Source: Chelonoidis abingdonii (taxonomy: Eukaryota > Chordata > Testudines > Testudinidae). From it: a stretch of DNA of 64,000 nt. The stretch is from positions 143,023,633 to 143,087,632 of the forward strand of contig NC_133771.1 of NCBI RefSeq assembly GCF_003597395.2. Direction: 5' to 3'. The first letter of the stretch is position 1. Every line of letters starts with the position of its first letter. This document shows, piece by piece, positions 32,771 through 44,868 of the stretch. Both the position numbers and the translations under genes were made by a program. The notes beneath the pieces were generated by a model that worked only from the letters and a program-made list of their open reading frames with translations, searched no databases and was not told where the DNA came from.

Positions 32771-35450
32771 TACAATGTGCTTTCCTGAATCAGGGTCAAA
32801 ATCAATACACAATATAGTATTCACACTCATTGTGTTCACTTCATGTTTAAATTAAAACACGTAACATGGGGCAATTAGGGACATATTCAAAACATTTTGT
32901 ATTAAATCTGCCATCAAGAAATGTGAAAGAATAAAATGTAACAAAACCTCAAGAAATAAAGTGTTTGGTCACATCAAATCTGACTCTGTGCACAAAGTGA
33001 CTCAGCTAGAGAGAGTTGTTTGGAACATTCAGTGACTGATCCTCAGCTGGTGTAAATTTTCATAGTTCCATTGACTTCAGTGGAGCTATGACCATTTATA
33101 TCAGCAGGGAATTTGTTCCTCCAAACTAAAATATGAGCATTTCTGAGTCATTGGAATTGACAGACTGGCTGAAATCAAGCATGGACTTAAGCCACTCTTG
33201 AATCATGAACACAATCAGGTCCAACTTTTTGTGGCACCCAAAAGAGAAGAAGGATGCATACAAGGCGGCTAAGGTCCCAGTCTTCCAACTAGATCCATGT
33301 AGATGATTTGGTTTGGTAACTTAGATGTTAGTGAAGTTTTTCAATTTTAACTTAAAAACCAAAAATCCTTCCCCTCTCCCTGCCCTACACACACACTTCC
33401 CATCATAGCTCCAAAATAAGATAAACCAGTTTCAAGTAGGAGTTGACATTGTTCATATATGCTATGTCCAAGAAGAAAACTTCTTGAAATGAAACATGTA
33501 GCTTGCTGTGTGTCTTCTGAAACTACTAAATTAAAGTCTAATAGCTAATGACAAACCAGTATTGCTATGCACAGATGTTGAGCTTATTGTCAATCAGTGT
33601 TTGAAACTTTTCTGTAATATAGTGAGTCATACAGTTACTACTATGTCTTTTTTTTTTTTTTTTTTTCACCATCTTATCAAGTAATCTCCCTTGATACACT
33701 TTGGTATAACTTATTATCTGCATGACAATGGGGAGTCAGTGAGATTTATTGCCACATACATGATTTCTGGTACTGTTTTTCATCTTTCTGCCAATAACAC
33801 TAATATTTACTATTTGGAAGATTCACATGGTTCATGTTGTCCTCCTTCCCTCCCTCCTGCCCCTTTGGAACATTATTTATTATTTACAGTTTCATTAATA
33901 TTAGGCTTCTGTGGAGATTATAGTTTCAATTTTTCCTATATTTCTGTACCAGCCTCCTTTTAAAATAAAGTTGTAAGATTCTTCTTTGATGTGATAAACC
34001 TACTGAGATAAATAAAAATGTATTTGCATGGTGTATTGATTTATATGGTGAAAACCTTTTGTCATGGATTAACATACTTTTGTGTGGTTTGCATGACTTT
34101 GAGATTGCATAATTTTTTCACTTAAATGAGATGATACAATGCTGTAAGCCATACACTTCCTAGTAGGAAGTTTGGGCGTGCTGAAACACTTAACTTCAAA
34201 GTTATTTAGTTGTATTCTTCAAAATTCTTGATAAGAAACTATGGTTGATCTCTATTTCATTTCTTATCTGTTATTTAGTAGTTGTTTGTTTACTGTTAAC
34301 TATTATTTTTATACATATTATCTGGGAGATACCTATAGTGTAAAGTTCCACTGGGATGTTAATTCATTTTAACTGTTTAGCACCAGATTCTGCTCCCACT
34401 GAAGTCCAGTGTAAAACTTATTGATTTCAGAGGAAGGATTGAGCACACAGAATTAATGTTATCCTGATTCTACAAGTAAGTGTGTGTGTGTATGTGTGTG
34501 TGTATGCACCAAACTGCATGAAGGATGAAGGCCCAAGCTTGTGTTAGTGGTTTATTACTGGGAATATCCAAAGTACTGTACCTTTAATATTGCTTCTGCA
34601 TTATTCCTTGAACAAAATATCCATAGAAATACTTTCATGAGAAATTTACAAAGTACATTTTAAGTAGCTTGAGCTATTTTTTTTTAATCTGAATTTGAAT
34701 ATTAGAAACATTCAAGTGTCTTATTTTTTAATTTGTGGGGAAAACAATTTTAAATTGTAGATGAAGGTGGTATCAGGTTTGAGGATTTGTGTGGGGGGGG
34801 GGGGGAACAAAAAACCTAGATACGAACTTCCTTTACTTACTGTCTTCTGCAAATTGACATCCTAAAGTTATATTCAGGAACTATGATACATGAATGTGTA
34901 GATTTTAAATTAGAGGCTCTATCCAGATAATGTGTAGGTTTTTTTTTTTTTAAAAAAAAAATCTGTCAATAATGCCTTCATTTTTGTCAAATGGAAATCA
35001 TTTTAAAGATCTGAGGTGAAGTCCCAGCCACCATTGAGGTTGATAATAGTTCGGCCATTAACTTCAGCAGCATCAAGATTTCATCCTGATCCATGTTCCA
35101 GCATTTCTGCTGTTTGCTTTACTTTTTAAACTTCATTTAGGCTTGGACAATCAAACCATTCTAGTCAAGTTATTTGCATAACATTGCTTTGTTTGGGGTT
35201 TTCTGACATTGTGCAGGAATTTTGTTTTTATATGCATCCATATTAAAATACTAATTCAGATTAGGGTTAGGTGAAGTGTTTGGCCTCTACTTGTTTTAAT
35301 GAAATATACATTTGAAGCTTAGAAATGCTTGACCAATGTCCCTGTATAGTGCTTTTAAATATAAAGTGGCATATGTATACACATATACATACAAACAGAC
35401 CTTTTTAAAAACTCTCAGTGCAAGTTATAGAAGCTTGTTTTGTTTCCTTT
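32771..35450. other. Unassigned AT-rich sequence with simple repeats
   Basis: Contains a foldback-like repeat at 33041-33125 (CAGCTGGTGTAAATTTTCAT and a degraded inverse), a T run of about 20 at 33647-33666, a (GT)n-type run at 34479-34504 and a G run at 34793-34805. No gene recognised. Confidence 0.5.
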
Positions 35451-35458
35451 TATCCTAG

Positions 35459-35589
35459 CAGGGGTGCTGGAACAATTTTTATAGTGAGGGTTCTGACAGC
35501 CATTGAACCAAACTGTAAAACCTGTATGTAATAGAAAGCACTTCAAGCCAACATCAGCATCCCCAGCACCCCTAGATCCAGCACCTGTG
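35459..35589 (+). mobile_element. Short hAT-type element, TSD TATCCTAG
   Basis: 131 bp beginning CAGGGGTGCTGGAAC and ending CCAGCACCTGTG (10 of 12 terminal bases inverted-complementary). TATCCTAG flanks both sides exactly (35451-35458 and 35590-35597). It is the same family as 2980-3116, in opposite orientation. Confidence 0.9.
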
Positions 35590-35654
35590 TATCCTAGTAT
35601 TCTTAAAACCATTGAAAGGCTTGTCTCTGGTAGCCCTGGCATAACTTGAGGTCT

Positions 35655-35830
35655 GAGTTTTATACCAATATGGTTAAATTGGTGCAAAAGGTTTTACAGA
35701 CACTTTTTTATGTCACTAAAACCTGTTCCTCACTGTCTTAAAGTAAGAGTGTCCACAAAGCTTTTTGTACCAGTTTAACTATATCAGTTTTTAAATGAGA
35801 TAGGCTTACCTGTACTATAAAGTTTCACTA
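35655..35830. repeat. Degraded MITE with TTAAATTGGTGCAAA motifs
   Basis: GGTTAAATTGGTGCAAAAGG and later ACCAGTTTAACTATATCAGT are inverted counterparts within one decayed foldback. It resembles the outer MITE split by the Harbinger copy at 3572-7697. Confidence 0.4.
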
Positions 35831-37470
35831 GGATCAACCTAAGTGATAGTTCTCCTAACTAAGAGGAGTGACAGTCCAGAGTCTTCTGAAGATTCCCCCA
35901 GCCCTTCATTTGGGGAACCATGAAATCCCCCTTCTGAATTTCCAATCCCAATCTGACCCTACATCCCCTTCCTTCTAAAGGGCTATGTTGTGATACTCAT
36001 ACTATGGATCTGTAGTCTCTCTAAACTTCCTTGTACCAAGGTGGTTTACAAGTCTGGGTCAGCCTCAATGAACCATATAGGGCCTAAGCCAAAAGCATGT
36101 TGAAGTCAATGAAAGACTCTCATTGACTTCGGTGAGCTTTGGATCAAGGCCTAAAAACAGTTGAATTTATCCAGGCTGTTGGATGTATTTATACCTGTTT
36201 TGAGCTTTTAATGGTTTATCCACTCTTATGAGATATTCTAGAAGGCTCTCAGATAAGCACCTTTTCATGTCAAGAAAGCCAAGTTCCTTCTTGCTAAGTG
36301 ACACTAAATGTAGCTAGACCAAGTCTGACCATGGATGGCTGTAACAAAATTGATGTTTATTCTTGCAAACTGCATGGAGTATTTTTTTTAACTTATCCCA
36401 GGAATAAAGCAAATAATTAGTTGATTGAAGTCTTTACATGAATAATACTAATGAGATTGAGCTGCATTTTTGTCATTCTGGAGCAAATAAATATTAACAA
36501 TTATGAAATTTCAGTTACTACCAATCCAGAAGTATACATACTCTGCTAGACCTGCCAATTGAATCCTACAGGCATGGTCACAAACCATTTCTGGCTCAAG
36601 TTTCTCACTATGACATCATAAGCTCTCTTCCCAACCATTAGTTCTGCTTCAGACTTAGCATCAGAGAACTTCATTCTTGCCATACCATCATGAAATCCTC
36701 CCTCTCCTCTGCAAAAGGTCTAGTTGGAAAAACTTCATCACTACAATTTAGCTTACTGCAAAACAGTCTACTTGGAGCTCAGGAATTAGAACATGACTTC
36801 CCCATAGTGCTGTACTGTGATCCGTGTGAGGGTGATCCACTCTCCCATGCATGGCCAACAGAAGGGCCAATCCTAATAGCTATCTCTGTCAGTCTGTCTC
36901 TCTCTCTCTCTGCACCCCCTCTTGTGCAAAATACCTAAAAGGGGCAAGGTGGGGGTGGGGTCATGGCTCTCCCTCCTCTGTATCAGCCTGTGGAGTGGGG
37001 CTATCTGCACTATTGTAATGGATGATGCAGAACAAAATACTCATCTCTCACATGTGCTGACCAGTCTGAAGAGAGTGTTTCTCCTGAGGGACAGTCATTC
37101 CTGGTACTCCCAGGGGGACAGTGTCCTCCTCTACAAATGGCAGAAATGAGTAGTGGCCCAGGCAGGAAGCTTATTACTCCTGTCTAACAGACTACCCTCA
37201 CTTCCTGGGGTGAAATTTTAAACTGATGGCAGATTTTTGTGGTGTGATTACTGGATGTTTTAGAACCTGCTTCTGCCTTCATATTTGAGCCCCATTGAGA
37301 TCAGCTGGAATACTTGAATCTCAGGGACCCCACCTCTGGTATTTCCTTTCTTCCTTTGCCTATCATAACATGAGTCTGACCTTCTACTCACAAGGTGAAG
37401 CCTGTTCAGGGGGGCTTCTTCTGAAAGGATGATTTGGGTAAAGAGGACTTATGCTGGCATATAGAGGTTC
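35831..37470. other. Unassigned; includes a clear foldback at 36067-36152
   Basis: AGGGCCTAAGCCAAAAGCAT with GTTGAAGTCAATG pairs with CATTGACTTCGGTGAGCTTT and GGATCAAGGCCT, a palindromic MITE of about 86 bp. A CT-rich run lies at 36890-36911. The frames at 36690-37149 have no known domain. Confidence 0.45.
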
Positions 37471-37478
37471 CTCTACAG

Positions 37479-38015
37479 CAGTGGTTCCTGAACTTACTCC
37501 GCTGCTTGTGCAGGGAAAGCCCCTGGTGGGCCAGGCCAGTTTGTGTATCTGCCGCGTCCGCAGGTTCAGCAGATTGCGGCTCCCACTGGCTGTGGTTTGC
37601 TGCTCCAGGCCAATGAGAGCTGCTGGAAGTGGCGGCCAGTATGTCCCTTGGCCCGCGCCACTTTACATTTTGTCAGCCTCCTTCAGTTCCTCTGGGTACT
37701 TGGCAGCGGGCAGTCCTGGTAGGCCCTGTCCTTCCTCCAGGTCAGGTTTCTTCTGGTCTAGGGCCTCCCCTGGCGCAGCAGCAGGGTCTGAAGGGAACAG
37801 CCAGCAGTCTGCGTCTGCCTCCCTCTCTGGTGCTGCTCTGACTGGACTAAGGTCCCTGGCCTTTGTACTTCCTGTTCCACCCCTCCCTTTCCAGGGAGTG
37901 GAGTAAGCTTGGCCTGGCCCCACCCACTCAGGCTGTGAGAGTGGCTCTTTACCCTCAGTTTCAGAAGGAAGACACCCTGGCTCCCTATACGGCGGAACAA
38001 GTTTGGGAACCACTG
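37479..38015. mobile_element. hAT-type non-autonomous element, 537 bp, near-perfect TSD
   Basis: It starts CAGTGGTTCCTGAACTTACT and ends ACAAGTTTGGGAACCACTG, clear inverted termini. Flanks are CTCTACAG (37471-37478) and CTCTATAG (38016-38023), 7 of 8 matching. The left part shares a GC-rich core (CTGCCGCGTCCGCAGGTTC) with the element at 59494. The centre, from about 37665 to 37960, lacks the expected inverse arm and looks like foreign or rearranged sequence. Frames over it in both strands are not supported as genes. Confidence 0.8.
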
Positions 38016-38023
38016 CTCTATAG

Positions 38024-39189
38024 TCTACATTTAACTTAAATTTCATCTATTAATGCTTATACATTTTTGGCCATGTACTTAGAGAAATGAGGGTAAAACT
38101 GGAAAAACAAACAATATAGGCCAGAAAGGAAAGCAAATAAAGCAAATAAATAGTGTGCAGGTGCCTAATATAGCTAAATCCCCAAATAATGGTTGCAAAA
38201 GTATGTATGTATGTCTCTTTCCATCTTCATTATATTTACTATATGGCAATTAAGGATCCTGTGCCAAAAAGATAGGAGAATCTGCTTTATACTTCAGAAG
38301 GTTAATTCTGGTTATTTAAGTTGATAATTCAGTCAAAGGAGGGGTTAATATTTTACAATCAAGCACCAAATAAGTGTGATTACCATGCCTTGACTGAAAA
38401 TTCTCATTCAAGTCTACAGTGGGTTTTCTTATACACTTTATTTTGCGTGTGTGTATGTATGAAAGCTGCCTAGATTTTAATGGTAAAAAATAAGTTAAAA
38501 TTTGTCTTGAAGTGGCATGCTGTATAATCTGTTTTGTGAAATGATACATGGAAAAGCTACCTGTTCCAGTTTCAGTTACTCTTGAAATTATTGATTGATC
38601 ATGATTCTGGTTACCTGTGGTTTAAAGGAAATAAACAAAACATTGCATGTTACAGGTGACCTGCAGAGGGGAAATATTATTTATGCCCTTACTTACTACT
38701 TTGTAATGGAGAAAACTTACTTTTTCTGTGCTCCAAAGAAATTTCCCATTTAGGTATCTTGAGTGCCTGGATTTCCAAGAGTTCTGCTCCCATTTAGGAT
38801 GCTAACTGAGTAGTTAGATTTTCTCACTGAGAACAATGGAAGCTGTTGGGCATTCCAGATATATCCCTACACTTAGTTCCTGGAAGTGTTTGCATTTGAA
38901 ATTCTGAGACGTAAAATTTCTGGAGAAGTTTAGACCTTATTCCATCAAGGAAGAGGTAAATTTTCCCTGGCTGAGCTAGGATGATGAGCTGGTATTAAAA
39001 ATTTAAAAATAGGTGGTTAATTGTTATAATATATCCCTTTACTGAACAGTAAAGTTTCACTTTATCATTTTGTTTTGGGTGAAGGCACTTAGAATGATAA
39101 GGCACTGTTGATTCTTATGTGTTTCTAAGAAAATCCTGTTCTGAGTCAGCCAGTATGAGCAAAGGGTCCTTGTTATAATAGCTTTGTAA
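38024..39189. other. Unassigned AT-rich sequence
   Basis: No gene, RNA or repeat ends recognised. Confidence 0.5.
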
Positions 39190-39637
39190 CAGGACTAGTT
39201 GTTATGAATTTGCTTGACTCTTGGGTCTGAAACCTGGGTTTGCAGGTTCCCTGGCAGTCCTCAGACTGCAGCTCCCACTCTTCTGCTCACTGGAACAAGC
39301 AGGAAGCGTAGGTTGGTGCATCCTAGGTTACCAGAGGCGCTCCCACAAAGCTCCTGACTTGAGGAGGTGTCCCAACCTCTCCAAGTAGCTAAGACTCACT
39401 ATTTAAAGCCAGAAGGAGACATAGGAAATTGCTTCACGCCGCAAGTGAATCCCTGACTGGATGCTACATTGGATCCTGCTTTCTCACCTGATTCCTGAGC
39501 CCTGTCCACCTGCCCTGCTCCTGGTTTCTGCCTTGTCCCTTGTTCCAGATACTTGTTTCTATGCCCCATCCCTGGCTATTGATTATGGCTCTGACCCTTG
39601 GCATGCTTCTGACTCTGACTCCAGCTCCCACTCTTAG
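39190..39637 (+). repeat. Unclassified GACTCTGACTCC-rich repeat interrupted by the gypsy element
   Basis: CT-rich phrases (TCCTGCTTTCTCACCTGATT, GGCTCTGACCCTTGGC, TGACTCTGACTCCAGCTCC) end exactly where the 5' LTR begins. Similar phrases (CTTGACTCCGGCTCTGACCC, TAGACTCTGACTGTGACCC) resume just after the 3' LTR at 45085-45145. The gypsy copy therefore probably entered an older repeat of LTR-leader type. No target duplication identified. Confidence 0.4.
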
Positions 39638-39857
39638 TGTAATAACAGAAAGTTTGGAGTAGGAATCAGTTGCCTTACTGTTGTATGGAGGGGATCATGT
39701 AGTGAGCCTTATCAGCAGAAGCACCTTGCTTGCACTTGGAGCCAGGCATGAGTCACGTCACCAACACCTGTCTGTACAGCTCTCTGTAAAAAGTTAAATA
39801 AAGTGTTTTATTGTTACTTAAGAAGTCTCCAGTATCTCTCTTTATGGTCTAATAGCA
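39638..39857 (+). repeat. 5' LTR of the gypsy element
   Basis: Starts TGTAATAACAGAAAGTTTGG. It shares long blocks with the 3' LTR: GCAGAAGCACCTTGCTTGCA, CTTGGAGCCAGGCA, CTGTACAGCTCTC, then GTTACTTAAGAAGTCTCCAG. TTAAATAAAGTG near 39797 provides a polyadenylation-like signal. The end is placed at the AATAGCA shared with the 3' copy. Confidence 0.75.
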
Positions 39858-39969
39858 AGTTGACAATGGTGTCAGGACAAAAGTAAAAGTAAGGAAAGAC
39901 TAGAACAAATCTGAAAAAAATATATAAAATAAGAATAAGAAGGATCACCAAATAAAGCTTCTAGGAAGC

Positions 39970-41340
39970 TTAAGTATTTAAAGAAAATGCATCAGAAAAC
40001 TGGGCAAATTGGAAGCAAGAATTTGACCTATACAGCATCACAAGTGGCACAGACAACAAAGATGAATGGCAGCAAACAGCATTATTTCTTCATTTGGCAA
40101 GTGGCGAAGCAAGAGAGGTATTTAACACTTTTCAGTTTGACGGTGCAGCAGATAAAGAAAAAATACAGGTCTTAAGGAATACATTTGAGGCATTCAGTGC
40201 ACTGCAAAGAAACGTGCCTGTTATGTGACACATTTTTCACTGGCAGTCAATATCATAAACCTTCCCAAATCTGGACCTTAGCGTCCAGAAATCTGGGTGC
40301 CTGCATGAACCCCTCTAAGCTTAATTACCAGCTTAGCTTTGATCTTGCTGCCACCATCCAAAAATTCCAGGGTTTTGCTCCCTCTGGTCTCCCCAAACCT
40401 TCCCTGGGGAACCCAAGACTCAGAAGCCCTGAGTCTTAGCACAAAGGGAAATAACCCACTTCCCTTCCCCCTCCCTCTCCCACCAGACTTTCCTCTCTGG
40501 GGCTAACCTGAGAGTTACTGATGCAATCTTTTACATCACAATACCAAGAAGCATGTCTCCTCTAGTCCACAAAGAGACAAACCCCAACTACGAGGAAACA
40601 GAAATGATTCTGTCTCTTCCCCTCCCACAAATTCCCTGGTGCTGCAGAGCTTACCTCCGTAGATCTAACACAAGAGAATTCCCTCCCCTTCGTTCCTTAG
40701 CCTACCCAGGAGAGAAAACTCAACAAGTCTTAAAAAGAAAGCTTTATATAAAAAAGAAGAAAAAACACATGAACATGATCTCTGCATCAAGTGACAATAC
40801 ACAGGGCTATTACTTAAAAGAAAATATGAATAAACAGCCTTATTCAAAAAGAGATACATTTTAACATTCCAGCAAACTACACACATGTAAATACAAAACA
40901 AACATATAAAGCTATTGTTTTGCCTACCTTTGTACTCAACTTTGAAACTGAAGATTAGAAGCTTGACGATGAAAGATCCCTCTCATAGCTGAGAGCCAGA
41001 CAAAGACACAGACCCAAAAAATTCCCTCCCCTGAGCTTTGAAAAATCCGGTTTCCTGATTGGTCCTCTGGTCAGGTGTTTGGTTCCCTTTGTTAACCCTT
41101 TACAGGTAAAAGAAACATTAACCCTTAGCTATCTGTTTATGACGTGCCTGTTATGTGACACATTTTTCACTGGCAGTCAGACAGAAGGGGAAAGTATATA
41201 TCAATATGGGACTGATATAAAACTGGCAGCACAATCTCATGATTTCAGAAAACTGTGTGAGTCACTCATTAAAGACCTCATCATGTATCTATTGTATCAG
41301 ACTCAGTGTGAGCTAGATTGTTGAGGGTGATAAATTTAAT
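39970..41340 (+). pseudogene. Gypsy gag remnant, split by an 892-bp insertion
   Basis: The first part, to 40211, reads in one frame as a gag-like capsid N-terminal region (NWKQEFDLY-type start, then ASGEAREVFNTF and LRNTFEAFSALQRN). After the insertion the frame family resumes with GESIYQYGTDIKLAAQSHDF and LIKDLI to about 41300. The stretch around the duplicated 38-mer has an in-frame stop. I recognise it as gypsy-type gag from the motif order. There is no zinc knuckle. Confidence 0.6.
40250..41141 (-). mobile_element. 892-bp insertion in gag with 38-bp flanking direct repeat
   Basis: An exact 38-bp sequence of the gag region occurs at 40212-40249 and again at 41142-41179, bracketing non-gag sequence. 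The insert's ends carry short inverted motifs (ATCATAAAC at the left, GTTTATGA crossing the right edge). Its minus strand has a TATATAAAGC motif near 40750 and no frame with a known domain. Thirty-eight bases is far longer than duplications made by LTR, hAT or Harbinger integration. It suggests target-primed or other staggered-cut insertion. Class unknown. Confidence 0.7.
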
Positions 41341-41479
41341 CCTGGAATGTGCTGTGGACACAGGTCCTGCCAATGAAATGACTGCAAAACAGTTGCAACT
41401 AAGGGCTGAGTGAACCGGGAAAAACTCATGCATGCACTGCAGTTTGTCTGCCTTTAGCAAGCACCCAGTCATGAACTAG

Positions 41480-44400
41480 AGGGTGTCCTGCTGCTAATAA
41501 ATGCCTATGATAAAGAGAAGTAAAAAAAGAGCAGTCAGAGGCAACTAAGGGTTGTTATAAATGTAGATGTGTAAGGAACAGTCCTGTATATGAATAAGTA
41601 CTCCTTTTCAGAGTTGCACATTTAGGCAATGTCCCAGTATGAACAGATGTTTACTCTCAAAATAGCAGATGAGCAATCATATGATCTATTTCTTGGGAAT
41701 GGATGAGTGGAATATGGATTTGCTCATGAACGATTACAAAACTATCCATTTTGAAACCAATATTGGGGCATAGGCCAATGTGTTGTGTCTAAAGTTTTTT
41801 TAATAACATTTTAAGGTCCAAACCAATTTGATTATCTGGCTGATAGCCTACTCAGGAGAAAAACTGTGAGTATGTGGTAAATGCAATTTGGACTGTATCA
41901 GTATAAGAAAGCATGATTGGAATTTCAGGTGGTGGAATTTGACTCTCAAGCTGTATGGGGTTTATAGGCTGTGACATCTTTAAACTTAGTTCAAAGAGTC
42001 AGTATGGTAAAAGAACCACCAGAAGGTGCCTGGTATATATTTAAAGAATCCAAGGGTGTATTTTATAGGTTTAGAGTGCTTGCCATAAAGATGAACTCAG
42101 AAGTACCACCTGTAATTCTTGCACCTTGTAAAGTTCCAGTGGTACTCAAGTACAAACTAGAAAAATAACTGCACCACAGAGAACAATGTGAGTAATAACA
42201 AAAGTGCAAGAATCTACGAAATGAGTCAATTCTACAGTAACTGTAGACAAACCAGCTCAAGATGAAATGAGAATATACTTGGATCTGAGACACACAAATA
42301 AAGCAGTATGAAGGGAACACTTTCAGTTGCCTACAGCCAAATGACATACATTCTAGACTCTGTTCATGCAACACACCAGCTGGCAGGTACAGATTCACCA
42401 GACTTCCCTTTGGCATTTGTTCAGCTCCAGAAGTATATCAAAGAGTAACCCAACAGAGATTTGAATGTTATATAGATGACCCACTGGTGTGAGGAAATAC
42501 TGGACAAGAACACGATCAAAGCCGTGAGAATTCTACACAGGTGTTGTGAAAGGAAATGGCAACTGAACAGGAGCAATTGCAAATTGCCTCTGACAGATAA
42601 AATGTTTGGGGCACCACTTGACAAAAGAAGATCTAAAACCTGACAACTTAAAAATTGCTGCAATAACTGAAATGGCCACACTGACCTCCCGAGCTGAATT
42701 ACAAAGATTTCTTGGGATGGTTATTTACCTTGGGGAAATTTATCCTGAACATGTCAACAATAGCAACTCCTGTAAGACAACTTTTGGAAAAAGCCCTTGA
42801 CTTTGCCTGGATGCCAGTGCATGAGGTGGCATATGAACACTGGAAAGAATTCCTTACAAGGGAACCCGTGCTGAAGTACTTTAATGTGAAAGAACCAGTT
42901 GCTGTGTTAATGGATGCAGGTTCTACTGACTAGGGGCTGTATTGCTACAAAACGAGGCTCTTATTCCTTATACCAGAAATGTTGGCAATAACATTTGGCT
43001 GTACTCATTTTCATCAGTTTATCTATGGAGGAAAAATAGCTGTGGAAACAGATCACAAAGCCTCTTGAGGCCATTTTCAGAAAACCTTTGTACAGTGCTC
43101 TACCAGGGATTCAAAAAGGGTTTTAAATGTTCCGGCAATATCAACTGAAAGTTGGAAACAGATCAGGGAAAGAGTTAGCAATTGCTGATAATTTATCAAG
43201 AGAATACATGTTGCATAGTGAAGGAAGAAGCTGATGTTGCAGTACATCTTATGAAGTCTGATTAAGAACATAAGAATGGCCATACTGTGTCAGGCAAAAG
43301 GTCCATCTAACTCAATATCCTGTCTTCCAACAGTGGCCAATGCCAGGTGCCCCAGAGGGAATGAGCAGAATAGGTAATCAAGTGATCCATCCCCTGTTGC
43401 CCATTCCCAGCTTCTGGCAGGCAGCGGCTAGGGACAGCCTGCCTAATTCAAAACAGAAGTTGAAGGAATTTCAGCCAGGTACTGAAAATGATGATGTCCT
43501 GCAAATTTTAAGACGACCTATTTTAGAATGATGACCAGACAAGAGACCTGAAGTATCAGAGGATGGATATACTTATTGGCCATATAGAAAGGAACTAATT
43601 GTGCAAGAAAAACATCACTCTTTAAAAGTAACATAATCATAGTCCTGAAATCTCTCAAAATAGATTTTGGAGATTATTCATGGGAGTCATCTCAGAGCAG
43701 AAATATGTAAAAGAAGAGCTCAAGAGCTATCTATTGACCAGGCATGTGGAGTAAAATTGACAACACATATCAGACCTTCAGAAACAGTAATCAAATGGAA
43801 CCAATGCTACCACAAGGTCCCAAACAGACCTTAGCAGAAACTTGACATGTACCTGTTTACACTTCAAGGTGGCAATTTTCTTAATTTGGTTGATTTATTA
43901 TTCAAAATACTTAGTCTGGATGCTTCAGGACATAAGTGCCTCTGTCCTCTGATGCTGCAAGTCTATATTTGCAAGGTATGCATACAGTGACAATAGACCA
44001 CAATGTTTTTCCAGATACTGTAAAACTTTTGCAAAGCAGTGGGACTTTGTGCAAATGGACTTGATGTTTTGTGAATAATCAAGTGGAATGGGTGAAAGAT
44101 GTTCAAAGTGTAAAAAGGATTGTTAAACAAAATCTAGCTTGAATAACACACATCCCCATTTTAGCCTGTTAAGCTATTGGAATACACCTATGGGAGATTA
44201 AAAATCACCTCCTCAGCTCCTCATGGGAATACATCTAAGGACCAGATGGTTGACTTCATCAGTGTTGCAATCCAAACTGATATAAAGAGACATACAAACT
44301 AGCCTAAAATTGAGACAAGCAGAGCAGAAGTATTTCTTTGACAAAGGTGCAAAGCTTTTTTTTATCGCCACTGAAAATTGGAGACTGTTTATATTAAGCA

Positions 44401-44600
44401 AAAAGGAGCATGGAAATCTGAACAGATGACTGACCAACACACTGCTTCAAGATCTAATCTTCTCAAGACAGAGAAAGGAGATGTCTATAGGAGAAACGGA
44501 AAGGATTTGATGAGCACTAAAGGAATTGTGCAGGCGGTGAATGTTCCATATTTTCAAACAGAAACTGTTATCAACATCCAGATCAGAAATACAAGCCATA
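41480..44600 (+). pseudogene. Gypsy pol remnant (protease, RT, RNase H, integrase)
   Basis: Order seen: protease/RT linker ending SLNLVQRV (about 41975-42005); RT block with RLPFGICSAPE (about 42400-42435); the catalytic YIDD at about 42470, soon followed by a stop; RT thumb with ELQRFLGMV (about 42690-42725); RNase H start VLMDAGSTD (about 42905-42932). Weaker integrase-like sequence runs from about 43540 to 44300. Frames change several times and many stops are present, and a CR1-like fragment lies inside. No functional enzyme can be made. Confidence 0.7.
43263..43437 (+). repeat. CR1-like fragment inserted in gypsy pol
   Basis: GAACATAAGAATGGCCATAC, AAAAGGTCCATCTAACTCAA, CAGTGGCCAATGCCAGGTG and TGATCCATCCCCTGTTGCCC form the same repeat as at 49399-49665. 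It interrupts pol: gypsy-type codons stop at 43262 and resume at about 43438. It is therefore younger than the gypsy copy. Target duplication not clear. I attribute it to CR1 from memory of reptile sequences. Confidence 0.65.
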
Positions 44601-44834
44601 CCAGACTGGACTAGTGAATCTACTGTGTCTCAAGCATCAGTTCGAAACAGAAAAAAAAAATAGGACACTGATAATCTTGTTACTACCTCTAAAGCAAAGT
44701 GCTAAGAGTATCTACTAAATACAGAGACCAATTATTCTACTCCTTTGGGATTCACATTAGAGTTATGGATACTTCATTACTCAAAGGTATCAAATTAAAG
44801 TTGAAACTTAGTTAAAAATTGTACATATCTAATT

Positions 44835-44861
44835 TTTATTTATTTATTTATTTATTTGTTT
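44835..44861 (+). repeat. (TTTA)n microsatellite
   Basis: Six to seven TTTA units lie immediately before the 3' LTR, where a polypurine tract would be expected. Growth of this simple repeat may have obscured it. Confidence 0.8.
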
Positions 44862-44868
44862 AAAAAAA

